From the NCBI GenBank assembly GCA_029062075.1, contig JAIDQW010000440.1, positions 1 to 10,008 of the forward strand: a stretch of DNA of 10,008 nucleotides, given 5' to 3'. The notes beneath the pieces were generated by a model. The model did no database searches, had not been told where the DNA came from, and worked only from the letters and a program-made list of their open reading frames with translations. The translations under genes and the position numbers were made by a program. Source of the stretch: Paramuribaculum sp. Its GTDB lineage: Bacteria; Bacteroidota; Bacteroidia; Bacteroidales; Muribaculaceae. Positions 1 to 7,979 of this stretch are shown here, piece after piece (within the stretch, counting starts at the first letter, position 1; each line of letters starts with the position of its first letter).

Positions 1-1
1 C

Positions 2-1852
2 ATACAGGTCGAGGACCTGACAAAAAGCTAGGGCGACAGACTTTTGTTCGGTGATCTCACCTTCGGAATTTCCGAAGGTGAGAAAATCGGACTTGTTGCT
101 CGCAACGGCACCGGAAAAACCACACTACTGAAAATACTTGCCGGAAAGGAAGCGCCCGACAGTGGAAAAATCATTCCACGAAACGGACTACGAATAGGAT
201 ACCTTGAGCAGTTGCCGCAATTTCCAGCAGGAGCAACGGTTCTTGAAGCTTGTCTCAGTTCTGCCGGAACTGTTGTCAATACTGTCAAAGCTTATCATAC
301 GGCTCTTGACTCCGGCTCAGAGACTGAAATAGCTGAAGCTATGCACCGGATGGATGCTGAGGGTGCATGGGATTATGAGCAGAGGCTAACCCAGATGCTT
401 TCTCAACTCAATATCAATGATCTGTCTGCTTTGGTTGAAAATTTGTCGGGTGGTCAGCGAAAAAGAGTTGCACTCGCCGCTGCTATACTCGAAAATCCTG
501 ATTTCCTGATTCTTGACGAGCCGACAAACCATCTTGACATTGCGGCTACCGAATGGCTTGAAGACTACCTGAGCCGCTCCCGTCTTACTATCTTCATGGT
601 TACCCACGACCGTTACTTTCTCGATCGTGTGTGTAACCGCATATTTGAGATTGACAACACCGAGCTCTTCACCTATGATGGTAATTACGACTACTATCTC
701 AGGCGTAGAGCCGAAAGACATCAGGCTGCTGCAGCAGAACTTGACAGAGTTAGAAACACTCTGCGCAAAGAGCAGGACTGGATGAACCGGCAGCCGCAGG
801 CAAGAGCTGGAAAAGCCAAATATAGAATCGATGCCTATTATTCTCTTGTCGAGCGTTCACGCGGTGGTGCTAAGGAGAAAGATGTTTCACTGGATGTGAA
901 ATCATCGCGGATAGGTTCTAAGATTTTTGAAGCGAGAAATATCAACAAACGGTTTGGCGACAAGGTCATTCTGAATGGTTTTACTTACGATTTTGCCAAA
1001 GGAGAAAAAGTTGGCATTGTCGGAGGCAACGGTGTCGGAAAATCGACATTCGTAAAGATGCTCACCGGATTGTTGCCTCAGGACAGCGGAGAGTGGAATG
1101 TAGGTGAAACTGTACGCTTTGGTTATTATAGCCAGGAAGGGCTGGAGCTTAACCCTGACAAAAAGGTCATAGATGCTGTGACCGAGCTTGCCGATGATAT
1201 TGTTGTTAACGGCAATCAGCATTTCACACCTATGCAGTTTCTCAAGCGGTTCCTTTTTGAACCGGCTGACCAGCAGAAATATATCGGTGGTCTTAGCGGA
1301 GGAGAAAGATGCCGGCTGCAGCTTGCGGTAGTGATGATGCGCTCCCCTAACTTCCTTATCCTCGATGAGCCGACTAATGACCTCGACATCATGACTCTCA
1401 CGGTGCTTGAGGAATACCTGAGGGAATTCGACGGATGCGTGATTGTTATCAGCCACGACCGATATTTTCTTGATTCCATCACTGACCACCTTTTCGTTAT
1501 GGAAGGAGAAGGAACCGTGAAGGATTTCCCCGGCAACTATTCTGAATACCGCGAATGGCGCAAAGCTCAGGAGAAAAATGCGGAAAAGACAACCGCAGCT
1601 CCGGCTGACAAACAGCCTAAAAAAGAAAAAACGCCCAAAAAGGAACGCAAAACCTATGCTGAACGCAAAGAGTTTGAGCAACTTGAAAAAGATATAGAGG
1701 CACTTAACGCTGAAAAGAGCGAACTGGAGCAACAATTTAATTCCGGAGGTGAGTCTGAACAGATTTGGAAAGCCGCCCAGCGATACGAAGAGGTCAAAAA
1801 CCTACTTGATGAAAAAGAAATGCGTTGGCTTGAACTGGATGAGAAGGATTGA
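2..1852 (+). CDS. ABC-F family twin-ATPase protein (Uup-like), 5'-partial, with in-frame TAG near its N-terminus
   Basis: This is a soluble ABC-F protein: two ATPase domains, no membrane segments. The family acts on ribosomes (translation factors, antibiotic protection) and, for Uup, on ribosome or DNA-branch intermediates. Numbering codons from base 44, domain 1 has Walker A NGTGKTT (21-27), signature LSGGQ (134-138), Walker B LILDEP (155-160) and switch His in THDR (187-190). A charged inter-domain linker follows (about 215-285). Domain 2 has GGNGVGKST (327-335), LSGGE (417-421), LILDEP (438-443) and SHDR (470-473). The tail (about 505-602) is Lys/Glu-rich and ends in a predicted coiled coil, as in Uup. 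The frame is open from base 2 (IQVEDLTKS) but meets TAG at 29-31, then continues GDRLLF. The TTG at 44 is only the first possible start after the stop, not a convincing natural one. The true start lies before the window. Family is certain; Uup subtype and functional state are not. Confidence 0.93.
29..31 (+). other. In-frame TAG at the A-loop aromatic codon of ABC-F domain 1
   Basis: The upstream frame reads VEDLTKS, then TAG, then GDRLLFGDLTF, and runs straight into the intact Walker A. The second domain reads ARNINKRFGDKVILNGFTY at the equivalent place, so the TAG stands exactly where domain 2 has Phe (residue 304, counted from base 44). In ABC ATPases this is the A-loop aromatic that stacks on adenine. 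TAT or TAC (Tyr) becomes TAG by one base change. No complete gene in this window ends in TAG. Sequencing error, recent nonsense mutation or readthrough cannot be told apart here. Confidence 0.9.
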
Positions 1853-1889
1853 CGCAACCAACCGGGCTTCAAAGGCGTTGTAATTCCGT

Positions 1890-3755
1890 ATGATGCACCC
1901 ATATACACAAATGGCTATTCTGAGGCACAAGGTCAGAATTTTAAGTCAGAAATTCAACCGCCTTATCCATCGTAGCATGAATGTTGTGAAACTCGGATCT
2001 TCACTGCTGGAGATTCTCGCCTTCATCGCTGCCGTCGGATTTGCTATCTGTGTAGTTATTTTGGGAGGTTACAAAAACAGTGAGACTGAAATTTTATCTC
2101 TGCAACACTGGATAAGAGTCATTCAGGGTATTTTCATAGCCAATATCCTCTATTCACTGGTACTCAGATTCCGTTACACGGTTCATCAGTCAAGAATATT
2201 CAAATGGATTATTGACATTGCCGTTCTTGTTACCGCCTTACCCTGGATATATCCCCGCCCTGAGCATCCGTGGATTCCCTTTCTTGATACATTTTTATAC
2301 AGTAATATTTTCCTATATACAGCTTTAGGAGCATACGCTGCACAGACGATTAGCATAGGTATTATTAAATGTATCGGAAAACGTACTAATCCCTCTCTGC
2401 TTCTTTCCGGTAGTTTCCTGGTGTTCATTATCATAGGCTCTTTTATGTTGATGCTTCCTGAAAGCACATACATTCCGATTGATTACACAGATGCGCTCTT
2501 TGTAAGCACAAGCGCAGTTTGCATCACCGGGCTCACTCCGGTTGATGTTTCACTCACTCTTACTCCGCTCGGCATAGGCATACTACTGGTACTCATGCAG
2601 ATAGGAGCACTTGGAGTAATGACTTTCACAAGCTTCTTCGCACTCTTTTTCAGCGGTGGAGGTTCCATTTACAATCAGCTCCTCCTTAAGGATATTTTCT
2701 ATTCGAAATCAATGAATGCCCTTGTTCCTACCTTGTTGTATATTTTAGGCTTCACGGTTACGGTAGAGATTATTGGTGCGGTTGCAGTGTATTTTTCTAT
2801 TGCCGGAACATTAGGCTCAACTATCTACGAGGAAATAACATTCTCCATTTTCCACTCTGTATCTTCGTTTTGCAACGCTGGCTTCTCCATTCTGCCTGAC
2901 GGCATGTCAAATCCCCTGCTGCTTTACGGTAATATTTCAATATATTGGATTACCACTGTAATGATTATAGCCGGTGCCATAGGATTTCCGATACTTGTCA
3001 ATTTCAAGGATGCAATAGTAACATCTATAAAGAGAATCTGGCTTAGAATACACGGGAGCAAGGAAGATACTCGAAATGTTCATCAGTACAGTATGAACAC
3101 CAAAATAGTTCTGGTCACATTTTTTGCTCTGTTTTTCATCGGAGCGGTACTGTTTTGGATTCTTGAACGCAACAACTCACTCGGCGGTATGACCCTGACC
3201 GAGCAGATTACCCAATCGGTGTTTAACAGTGCGGTTCCGAGGAGCGCAGGATTCTCGTCTGTTAATCCAGCCGGATTTCTGAATGTAACAATAGTGATTA
3301 TTTTAGTGCTGATGTGGATAGGGGGAGCATCACAGAGTACTGCCGGTGGTGTAAAAGTCAATACCTTTGCAGCTATATTGCTTAATCTCAGGGCTATAAT
3401 TACCGGCCGTTCAAAAATCAGCACATTCCGTCGTAATATCTCGGTATTCTCAATTCGTAGAGCTAACGCTGTAGTTACATTGTCCGTTCTGTCATATATC
3501 TTTTATTCTGTAACCCTTTTGCTACTTGAACCGGATTTACCTACCAAAGCTTTGCTTTTCGAAGCTTCATCCGCTCTCTTTACGGTAGGTTCATCTCTCG
3601 GTGTGACCGATCAGCTCGGTTCAGCCTCCGAAGTACTGCTCTGCACCGCCATGTTTCTGGGTAGAGTCGGCATCATATCTCTCCTTGTGGGACTTGCCGG
3701 AAGGCGCCATGACTGCGAAGCATATTATCCATCGGGAAATATAATCATAAACTGA
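1890..3755 (+). CDS. trkH: TrkH/KtrB-type potassium uptake membrane subunit
   Basis: This is the potassium-translocating inner-membrane subunit of a Trk/Ktr system, 621 residues. The core has the four-fold M1-P-M2 pattern of the SKT superfamily. The pore loops are visible as SAVCITGL (208-215), SFCNAGF (326-332), PRSAGF (450-455) and TVGSSLG (566-571 region), each with the expected filter glycine. The segment GGASQSTAGGVKVNTF (478-493) is the conserved TrkH stretch after the third loop. Before the core lie about 165 extra residues with four hydrophobic stretches (about 37-59, 73-93, 105-121, 133-160), which makes it longer than the usual 480-residue TrkH. It follows the ABC-F stop by 37 bases, and the RCK partner gene starts 14 bases after its stop. 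ATG occurs at 1890 and again at 1893, with later candidates such as 1978; no Shine-Dalgarno settles the start. Family call is firm; N-terminal boundary is moderate. Confidence 0.95.
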   Translation: MMHPYTQMAILRHKVRILSQKFNRLIHRSMNVVKLGSSLLEILAFIAAVGFAICVVILGGYKNSETEILSLQHWIRVIQGIFIANILYSLVLRFRYTVHQSRIFKWIIDIAVLVTALPWIYPRPEHPWIPFLDTFLYSNIFLYTALGAYAAQTISIGIIKCIGKRTNPSLLLSGSFLVFIIIGSFMLMLPESTYIPIDYTDALFVSTSAVCITGLTPVDVSLTLTPLGIGILLVLMQIGALGVMTFTSFFALFFSGGGSIYNQLLLKDIFYSKSMNALVPTLLYILGFTVTVEIIGAVAVYFSIAGTLGSTIYEEITFSIFHSVSSFCNAGFSILPDGMSNPLLLYGNISIYWITTVMIIAGAIGFPILVNFKDAIVTSIKRIWLRIHGSKEDTRNVHQYSMNTKIVLVTFFALFFIGAVLFWILERNNSLGGMTLTEQITQSVFNSAVPRSAGFSSVNPAGFLNVTIVIILVLMWIGGASQSTAGGVKVNTFAAILLNLRAIITGRSKISTFRRNISVFSIRRANAVVTLSVLSYIFYSVTLLLLEPDLPTKALLFEASSALFTVGSSLGVTDQLGSASEVLLCTAMFLGRVGIISLLVGLAGRRHDCEAYYPSGNIIIN

Positions 3756-3769
3756 AAATTCAATTAACT

Positions 3770-4465
3770 ATGCGGTATCTAATAATAGGACTCGGAATAT
3801 ATGGTTCAAATCTCGCCATCGACCTCACCAAAATGGGACACGAGGTTATAGCTGCGGATGTTAACCCAAGCTTGGTGGAATCAATCAAAGATTTGATTTC
3901 CACTGCCTATATAATTGATTCTACAGATGAAATTTCATTAGGAGTACTTCCGCTCAATAATGTTGACATTGTAATTGTAGCAATAGGAGAGAACTTCGGT
4001 GCGAGCATCAAGACAGTCGCCCTGCTGAAGCAAGAAGGTGTCAAGCACATTTATGCGAGGGCAATTGACAAACTCCATGAGTCTATTCTCGAAGGATTTA
4101 ATATTGACCGAATTCTAACCCCCGAGCAAAGAGCCGCTGAAGATCTGGTGCATGAAATGACCCTCGGCAGCGAAGTTGACTGCATCAAAATAGATGATTC
4201 CAACTATGTTCTCAAATTCAGAGTTCCTGATTTTATGGTTGGACTAAAGTATTCCTCGCTGAATCTTCAACAGACATATTCTCTTAGACTTATAGCCGTT
4301 ACCCGTCCGAAAGAGAGCATGAATATACTCGGCATCAGCCGGCAGCATAATGAAATGCTTACCGTAGAGGAGCTTGAGGATGCAAAAGTTGAGTCACTTG
4401 ATATTCTCACCTGTGTCGGTACTGCAAAAAGTTTCCGCGAACTCTCAAATCACATCACATCCTGA
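3770..4465 (+). CDS. trkA: TrkA/KtrA-type RCK regulatory subunit of potassium uptake
   Basis: This is the cytoplasmic nucleotide-binding subunit that gates the adjacent TrkH-type pore. At 231 residues it has one RCK_N plus one RCK_C domain, the size of KtrA and about half of E. coli TrkA, which carries two copies. The Rossmann start is clear: GLGIYG (7-12, GxGxxG) after a hydrophobic strand, with Asp30 at the end of strand 2 (VIAAD) where NAD- or ATP-binding RCK domains carry an acidic ribose contact. The linker helix region includes ILTPEQRAAEDL (115-126), and the rest (about 135-222) fits RCK_C (TrkA-C). The start ATG is 14 bases after the trkH stop, so the two are almost certainly one transcript. 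KtrA would be an equally good name. The ligand (NAD(H), ATP/ADP or c-di-AMP) cannot be read from the sequence. Confidence 0.94.
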   Translation: MRYLIIGLGIYGSNLAIDLTKMGHEVIAADVNPSLVESIKDLISTAYIIDSTDEISLGVLPLNNVDIVIVAIGENFGASIKTVALLKQEGVKHIYARAIDKLHESILEGFNIDRILTPEQRAAEDLVHEMTLGSEVDCIKIDDSNYVLKFRVPDFMVGLKYSSLNLQQTYSLRLIAVTRPKESMNILGISRQHNEMLTVEELEDAKVESLDILTCVGTAKSFRELSNHITS

Positions 4466-4490
4466 TTATTCTTATTTTTACGGAGAATAA
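4466..4490. other. Weak AT-rich inverted repeat after trkA
   Basis: TTATTCT (4466-4472) pairs with AGAATAA (4484-4490) around an 11-base loop. The stem has seven pairs, six of them A-T, and no T-run follows directly: the nearest run of T is at about 4515-4520. It could be a feeble terminator for the trk genes, an operator for the downstream promoter, or chance. The rest of the 71-base gap holds only the promoter box listed separately. Confidence 0.2.
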
Positions 4491-4523
4491 GATTGTTATT
4501 ACAAAATAGTCAAGTTTTTTACC

Positions 4524-4531
4524 TACATTTG
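4524..4531 (+). promoter_or_regulatory. Candidate Bacteroidota -7 box (TAnnTTTG) before pcrA
   Basis: TACATTTG matches the Bacteroidota vegetative consensus TAnnTTTG at every fixed base. It lies in the only sizeable intergenic gap upstream of the pcrA-nspC-GT-radC set. The upstream -33 element (TTTG) is poor: only TTACA-like sequence stands at the expected distance, near 4499-4503. If the box is centred at -7, transcription would begin near 4533-4537, practically at the ATG at 4537, leaving little or no leader. Confidence 0.55.
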
Positions 4532-4536
4532 TAGAG

Positions 4537-6840
4537 ATGAATAGTAATTATCTTGACGAACTGAACGCGCCCCAACAGGCGGCGGTTACATATACTGACG
4601 GTCCGGCACTTGTTATTGCGGGAGCCGGTTCGGGAAAAACCAGGGTGCTTACCTACAAGATTGTGCATCTACTTCACAATGGCTACGAGCCCTGGAGGAT
4701 TCTCGCCCTTACTTTTACCAACAAGGCAGCACGCGAAATGCGTGAAAGAATAGAGCAGCTTGTGGGTGCCCCTACAGCAAGCAAGCTATGGATGGGTACA
4801 TTCCACAGCATATTTGCAAGAATGTTGCGCAGCAATGCAGAGAGAGTGGGCTATAAGAGCAATTTCACAATCTACGATTCAGCTGACAGCAAGTCACTTA
4901 TCAAAACCATTATCAAAGATTTGGCTCTGGATGAGAAGGTTTATAAACCATCCACTATCCAATCTGCCATTTCATCGGCTAAAAACGCTCTGATTTCACC
5001 TGAAAAGTATGCCAGACTCGCCGATGTGATGGAAGCCGATAAAAATGCCCGACGCCCCCAGACATACGCTATCTACCGTATATACCGTGACCGTTGCATC
5101 GCTGCAGGAGCTATGGATTTCGATGACCTGCTATATTACACCAACCTGCTGCTGAGAGATAACCCGGATGTGCTCCGTCACTATCAGGATTTTTTCAGAT
5201 ACATTCTCGTGGATGAGTACCAGGACACTAATTTTGCGCAGCATGTTATTGTGAGTCAGCTCACTAAAGAAAACCAGAGTCTATGTGTTGTTGGCGATGA
5301 TGCACAGAGCATTTACTCTTTCAGAGGGGCGAATATCCGAAATATCCTGAATCTTAAAAACGCTTATCCGCAACTCAAAATATTCAAACTTGAGCAGAAT
5401 TACCGCTCTACTCAGAATATTATCAATGCTGCCAATTCTCTTATAGAGAAAAATACCGAGCAGATTCGCAAGCAGGTGTTCTCAGAGAAAGAACCGGGCA
5501 AAATAATTGAAGTTGTGCAGAGCTACAGTGACTTTGAAGAGAGTTTTCTTGTTGCAAACCGAATATCCCAGATAAAAATGGCTACCGGTGACAGCTTTGA
5601 CGAATTTGCTATACTGTACCGCACCAATGCACAAAGCCGAATTCTGGAAGAGTCTCTCAGAAAAAGGAATATCCCATATCGTATATATGGGGGTCTGTCG
5701 TTCTATCAGCGCAAGGAGGTCAAGGATGCTGTTGCATACTTCCGGCTGAGTATTAACCCGAATGATGACGAGGCACTTAAACGAATAATAAATTTCCCCG
5801 CACGTGGAATTGGAGAAACTACCGTAGCTAAAATTGTAAGATGTGCGATAGATGCCAATGTGAGCATGTGGGCTGTGATTGATAATCCTGCCGGATATAA
5901 CCTGAATGTCAACAGCGGCACCGCTAAAAAGCTTGACGGATTCAGGGAGCTAATTAGCGGATTCATTCAGCTGAACAACAACGGGATGGATGCCGAAACT
6001 GTTGCTAAACGCATAATTGAGCGCACAGGGCTTATGAGTATGCTGATTCATGACCGCACTCCAGAGAGCATTTCAAAACAGGAGAACCTGTCGGAGCTTA
6101 TCAACGGAGTAAAAGAGTTCGTTGAGGAGCAGAGGGAGGAGGGTTCTGAAAACTATTCCATGACCGATTATCTCGCCGGTATATCCCTTGCAACAGATCA
6201 GGATAATGACAACTCTGTTGAGGATAGAATCACGCTTATGACTGTCCATGCAGCCAAAGGATTGGAGTTCAACAATATTTTTATTGTTGGAGTGGAAGAA
6301 GACCTCTTCCCCTCCGCTATGGCAAACGGTTCGCTTGCCGAAATCGAAGAAGAGCGACGCCTGCTGTACGTGGCGATCACTCGCGCAAGGTCATTCTGCA
6401 TGATAAGCTATGCATCGTCACGCTACCGTAACGGTCAGACTGTAATGTGCTCACCCTCACGCTTCCTGCGGGATATCAACCCGGAATATCTTGATCTGGT
6501 GAGCGGAGCGAGCCTTAATGCTCCCCGTCCGAGTTTTGATTCCTACAGAACGTCGTACCACTCACAATCTCCCCGTACCTCCGTCGGCTACCGTTCAGCA
6601 CCGCAACGCTCAGGAATGTCAGCAACATCATCTCCCGCCGGCAATAATTCTGGTGGTGAGAATAAGCATAATGCTTCAGAATTGCAAAAAGGCATGAGAA
6701 TTGAGCACTCACGTTTCGGCACCGGAACAATTACCGCTGTAGATACCTCCCAGGCTGAGGCAAGAATAACCGTAGAATTCGATAACACCGGCAGCAAACT
6801 TCTGCTGCTGAAATTCGCCAGATTCAAGATACTGAAATGA
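4537..6840 (+). CDS. pcrA: PcrA/UvrD-type ATP-dependent 3'-5' DNA helicase
   Basis: This is a superfamily 1A helicase that unwinds DNA during excision repair, replication restart and removal of recombinase filaments. All motifs are present in its 767 residues: Q motif LNAPQQAAV (9-17), Walker A GAGSGKT (29-35), Ia ALTFTNKAA (57-65), Ib GTFHS (87-91), Walker B VDEYQD (225-230), III GDDAQSIYSFRG (253-264), IV QNYRST (287-292), V TVHAAKGLEF (569-578) and VI EEERRLLYVAITRAR (604-618). A Ser/Arg/Gly-rich tether (about 657-712) leads to a C-terminal Tudor-like beta domain (about 717-767, GMRIEHSRFGTGTI), which binds RNA polymerase in PcrA and UvrD. The ATG at 4537 places NYLDELN where family members begin, and no alternative start lies close by. 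It opens a packed gene set, overlapping nspC by four bases. The choice between pcrA, uvrD and rep as a name is conventional; the family is certain. Confidence 0.97.
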   Translation: MNSNYLDELNAPQQAAVTYTDGPALVIAGAGSGKTRVLTYKIVHLLHNGYEPWRILALTFTNKAAREMRERIEQLVGAPTASKLWMGTFHSIFARMLRSNAERVGYKSNFTIYDSADSKSLIKTIIKDLALDEKVYKPSTIQSAISSAKNALISPEKYARLADVMEADKNARRPQTYAIYRIYRDRCIAAGAMDFDDLLYYTNLLLRDNPDVLRHYQDFFRYILVDEYQDTNFAQHVIVSQLTKENQSLCVVGDDAQSIYSFRGANIRNILNLKNAYPQLKIFKLEQNYRSTQNIINAANSLIEKNTEQIRKQVFSEKEPGKIIEVVQSYSDFEESFLVANRISQIKMATGDSFDEFAILYRTNAQSRILEESLRKRNIPYRIYGGLSFYQRKEVKDAVAYFRLSINPNDDEALKRIINFPARGIGETTVAKIVRCAIDANVSMWAVIDNPAGYNLNVNSGTAKKLDGFRELISGFIQLNNNGMDAETVAKRIIERTGLMSMLIHDRTPESISKQENLSELINGVKEFVEEQREEGSENYSMTDYLAGISLATDQDNDNSVEDRITLMTVHAAKGLEFNNIFIVGVEEDLFPSAMANGSLAEIEEERRLLYVAITRARSFCMISYASSRYRNGQTVMCSPSRFLRDINPEYLDLVSGASLNAPRPSFDSYRTSYHSQSPRTSVGYRSAPQRSGMSATSSPAGNNSGGENKHNASELQKGMRIEHSRFGTGTITAVDTSQAEARITVEFDNTGSKLLLLKFARFKILK

Positions 6841-7979
6841 GCTATAAACTTACACCGGATACCATTCCGACCCCATGCTATATTGTTTATGAGGACAGAC
6901 TTCGTAAAAATCTTCAACTCATAAGCGATGTCAGCAAACGCTCCGGAGCAAAAATCATTATGGCATTCAAAGCCAACGCTTTATGGAAGACATTTGACAT
7001 CATTGGAGAATATTGCCGTGATTTCACAGCGTCCTCTCTCAATGAACTTGAACTTGGCAACACAACTTTAGGAGGAGACGCTCACTCCTACTGCCCGGCT
7101 TACACTGAGGAAACCATAGACCGATACATTGATGGCTCCACTCACATAACATTTAACTCACTCGACCAGGCGAAGAGGTTTGCACAGAGAGCGTTGGAGG
7201 CAGGAGTGTCAACAGGGCTAAGAGTTAATCCCCAATGCTCCGTTATTGAGACAGACATCTACAACCCCGCACTGCCCGGCTCACGATTCGGTGTTACTGC
7301 CGATGCCATTGGGGACAAACTGCCTGAATATATTGAGGGACTGCATTTCCATGCCCTGTGCGAATCTGATTCACATGATCTTGGTAAGGTTCTGAACGCT
7401 TTTGAAAAACAGTTCGGACACCTTTTGCCGCAGGTAAAGTGGGTCAATATGGGAGGCGGACACCTTATGACGAGAGAAGGATACGATATTGAATACCTTA
7501 TATCCCTGATAAAGGATTTCAAAAGCAGATATCCCTGGATTGAAGTGATTCTCGAACCGGGAAGCGCTTTCACTTGGCGTACTGGCGACCTTCTCGCATC
7601 TGTTGTGGATGTTGTGGAAAATCAAGGAATTAAAACCGCTATTATTGATGCGTCTTTTGCTTGCCACATGCCCGATTGCCTTGAGATGCCCTACAAACCG
7701 GCTATTACCGAGAGTGTAGCCGAAGCTGAGGGTAAACCGGTTTACAGAATAGGCGGCAACTCATGCCTGAGCGGTGACTTTATGGGCGACTGGGCGTTTG
7801 ATAGACCGCTCAAAGAGGGAGACAGACTCACATTTGAGGATATGAACCACTACACTACCGTCAAGACAACCATGTTCAACGGCATCTCCCACCCCTCGAT
7901 TGCCCTTGTTAAGAATGACGGAACAACAGAGTATCTGCGTAAATTCAATTTTGAGGACTATAAATCAAGAATGTGCTGA
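6837..7979 (+). CDS. nspC: Carboxynorspermidine/carboxyspermidine decarboxylase
   Basis: This PLP enzyme removes CO2 from carboxyspermidine or carboxynorspermidine, the last step of the aspartate-semialdehyde route to spermidine or norspermidine, in the cytoplasm. It is a fold-type III (alanine racemase-like) decarboxylase of 380 residues, the normal NspC length. The PLP lysine is Lys45 in MAFKANALW (42-50). GGGH (206-209) and EPGSAF (240-245) form the phosphate- and ring-binding loops. GGNSCLSGD (306-314) carries the second-subunit Cys310 and Asp314, and MNHYTTVKTTMFNG (336-349) supplies the conserved tyrosine. The start is set by the ATGA overlap with the pcrA stop, which suggests translational coupling. 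The partner carboxyspermidine dehydrogenase is not in this window. Bacteroidota relatives make spermidine with this enzyme, so that product is more likely than norspermidine; this is inference. Confidence 0.95.
   Translation: MSYKLTPDTIPTPCYIVYEDRLRKNLQLISDVSKRSGAKIIMAFKANALWKTFDIIGEYCRDFTASSLNELELGNTTLGGDAHSYCPAYTEETIDRYIDGSTHITFNSLDQAKRFAQRALEAGVSTGLRVNPQCSVIETDIYNPALPGSRFGVTADAIGDKLPEYIEGLHFHALCESDSHDLGKVLNAFEKQFGHLLPQVKWVNMGGGHLMTREGYDIEYLISLIKDFKSRYPWIEVILEPGSAFTWRTGDLLASVVDVVENQGIKTAIIDASFACHMPDCLEMPYKPAITESVAEAEGKPVYRIGGNSCLSGDFMGDWAFDRPLKEGDRLTFEDMNHYTTVKTTMFNGISHPSIALVKNDGTTEYLRKFNFEDYKSRMC

Noticed and set aside
44..46. TTG at 44 as the natural start of the ABC-F protein.
   Set aside because: Clear family sequence (VEDLTKS, GDRLL) continues upstream in the same frame on both sides of the TAG, and a start at 44 would remove strand 1 and the A-loop. 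No ribosome binding site precedes it. It could be used only as a secondary restart.
902..1735. Long open frame of 277 codons on the minus strand.
   Set aside because: It lies wholly inside the ABC-F gene, opposite well-conserved domain 2 motifs. Its product is low-complexity Phe/Leu/Ser-rich with no recognisable family. It is an antisense by-product of codon bias.
1853..1889. Separate promoter for trkH in the 37-base gap after the ABC-F gene.
   Set aside because: No TAnnTTTG box is present in the gap. The closest string, TAATTCCG, misses two of the fixed bases. A promoter inside the ABC-F gene cannot be excluded.
4466..4520. Intrinsic terminator after trkA.
   Set aside because: The stem is seven mostly A-T pairs with an 11-base loop, and the T-run lies about 25 bases further on, so it does not have terminator geometry. 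Kept only as a low-confidence dyad.
6537..6672. Ser/Arg/Gly-rich stretch in pcrA as a possible frameshift or inserted sequence.
   Set aside because: PcrA/UvrD proteins normally have a poorly conserved flexible tether here, and a recognisable Tudor-like domain follows in the same frame.
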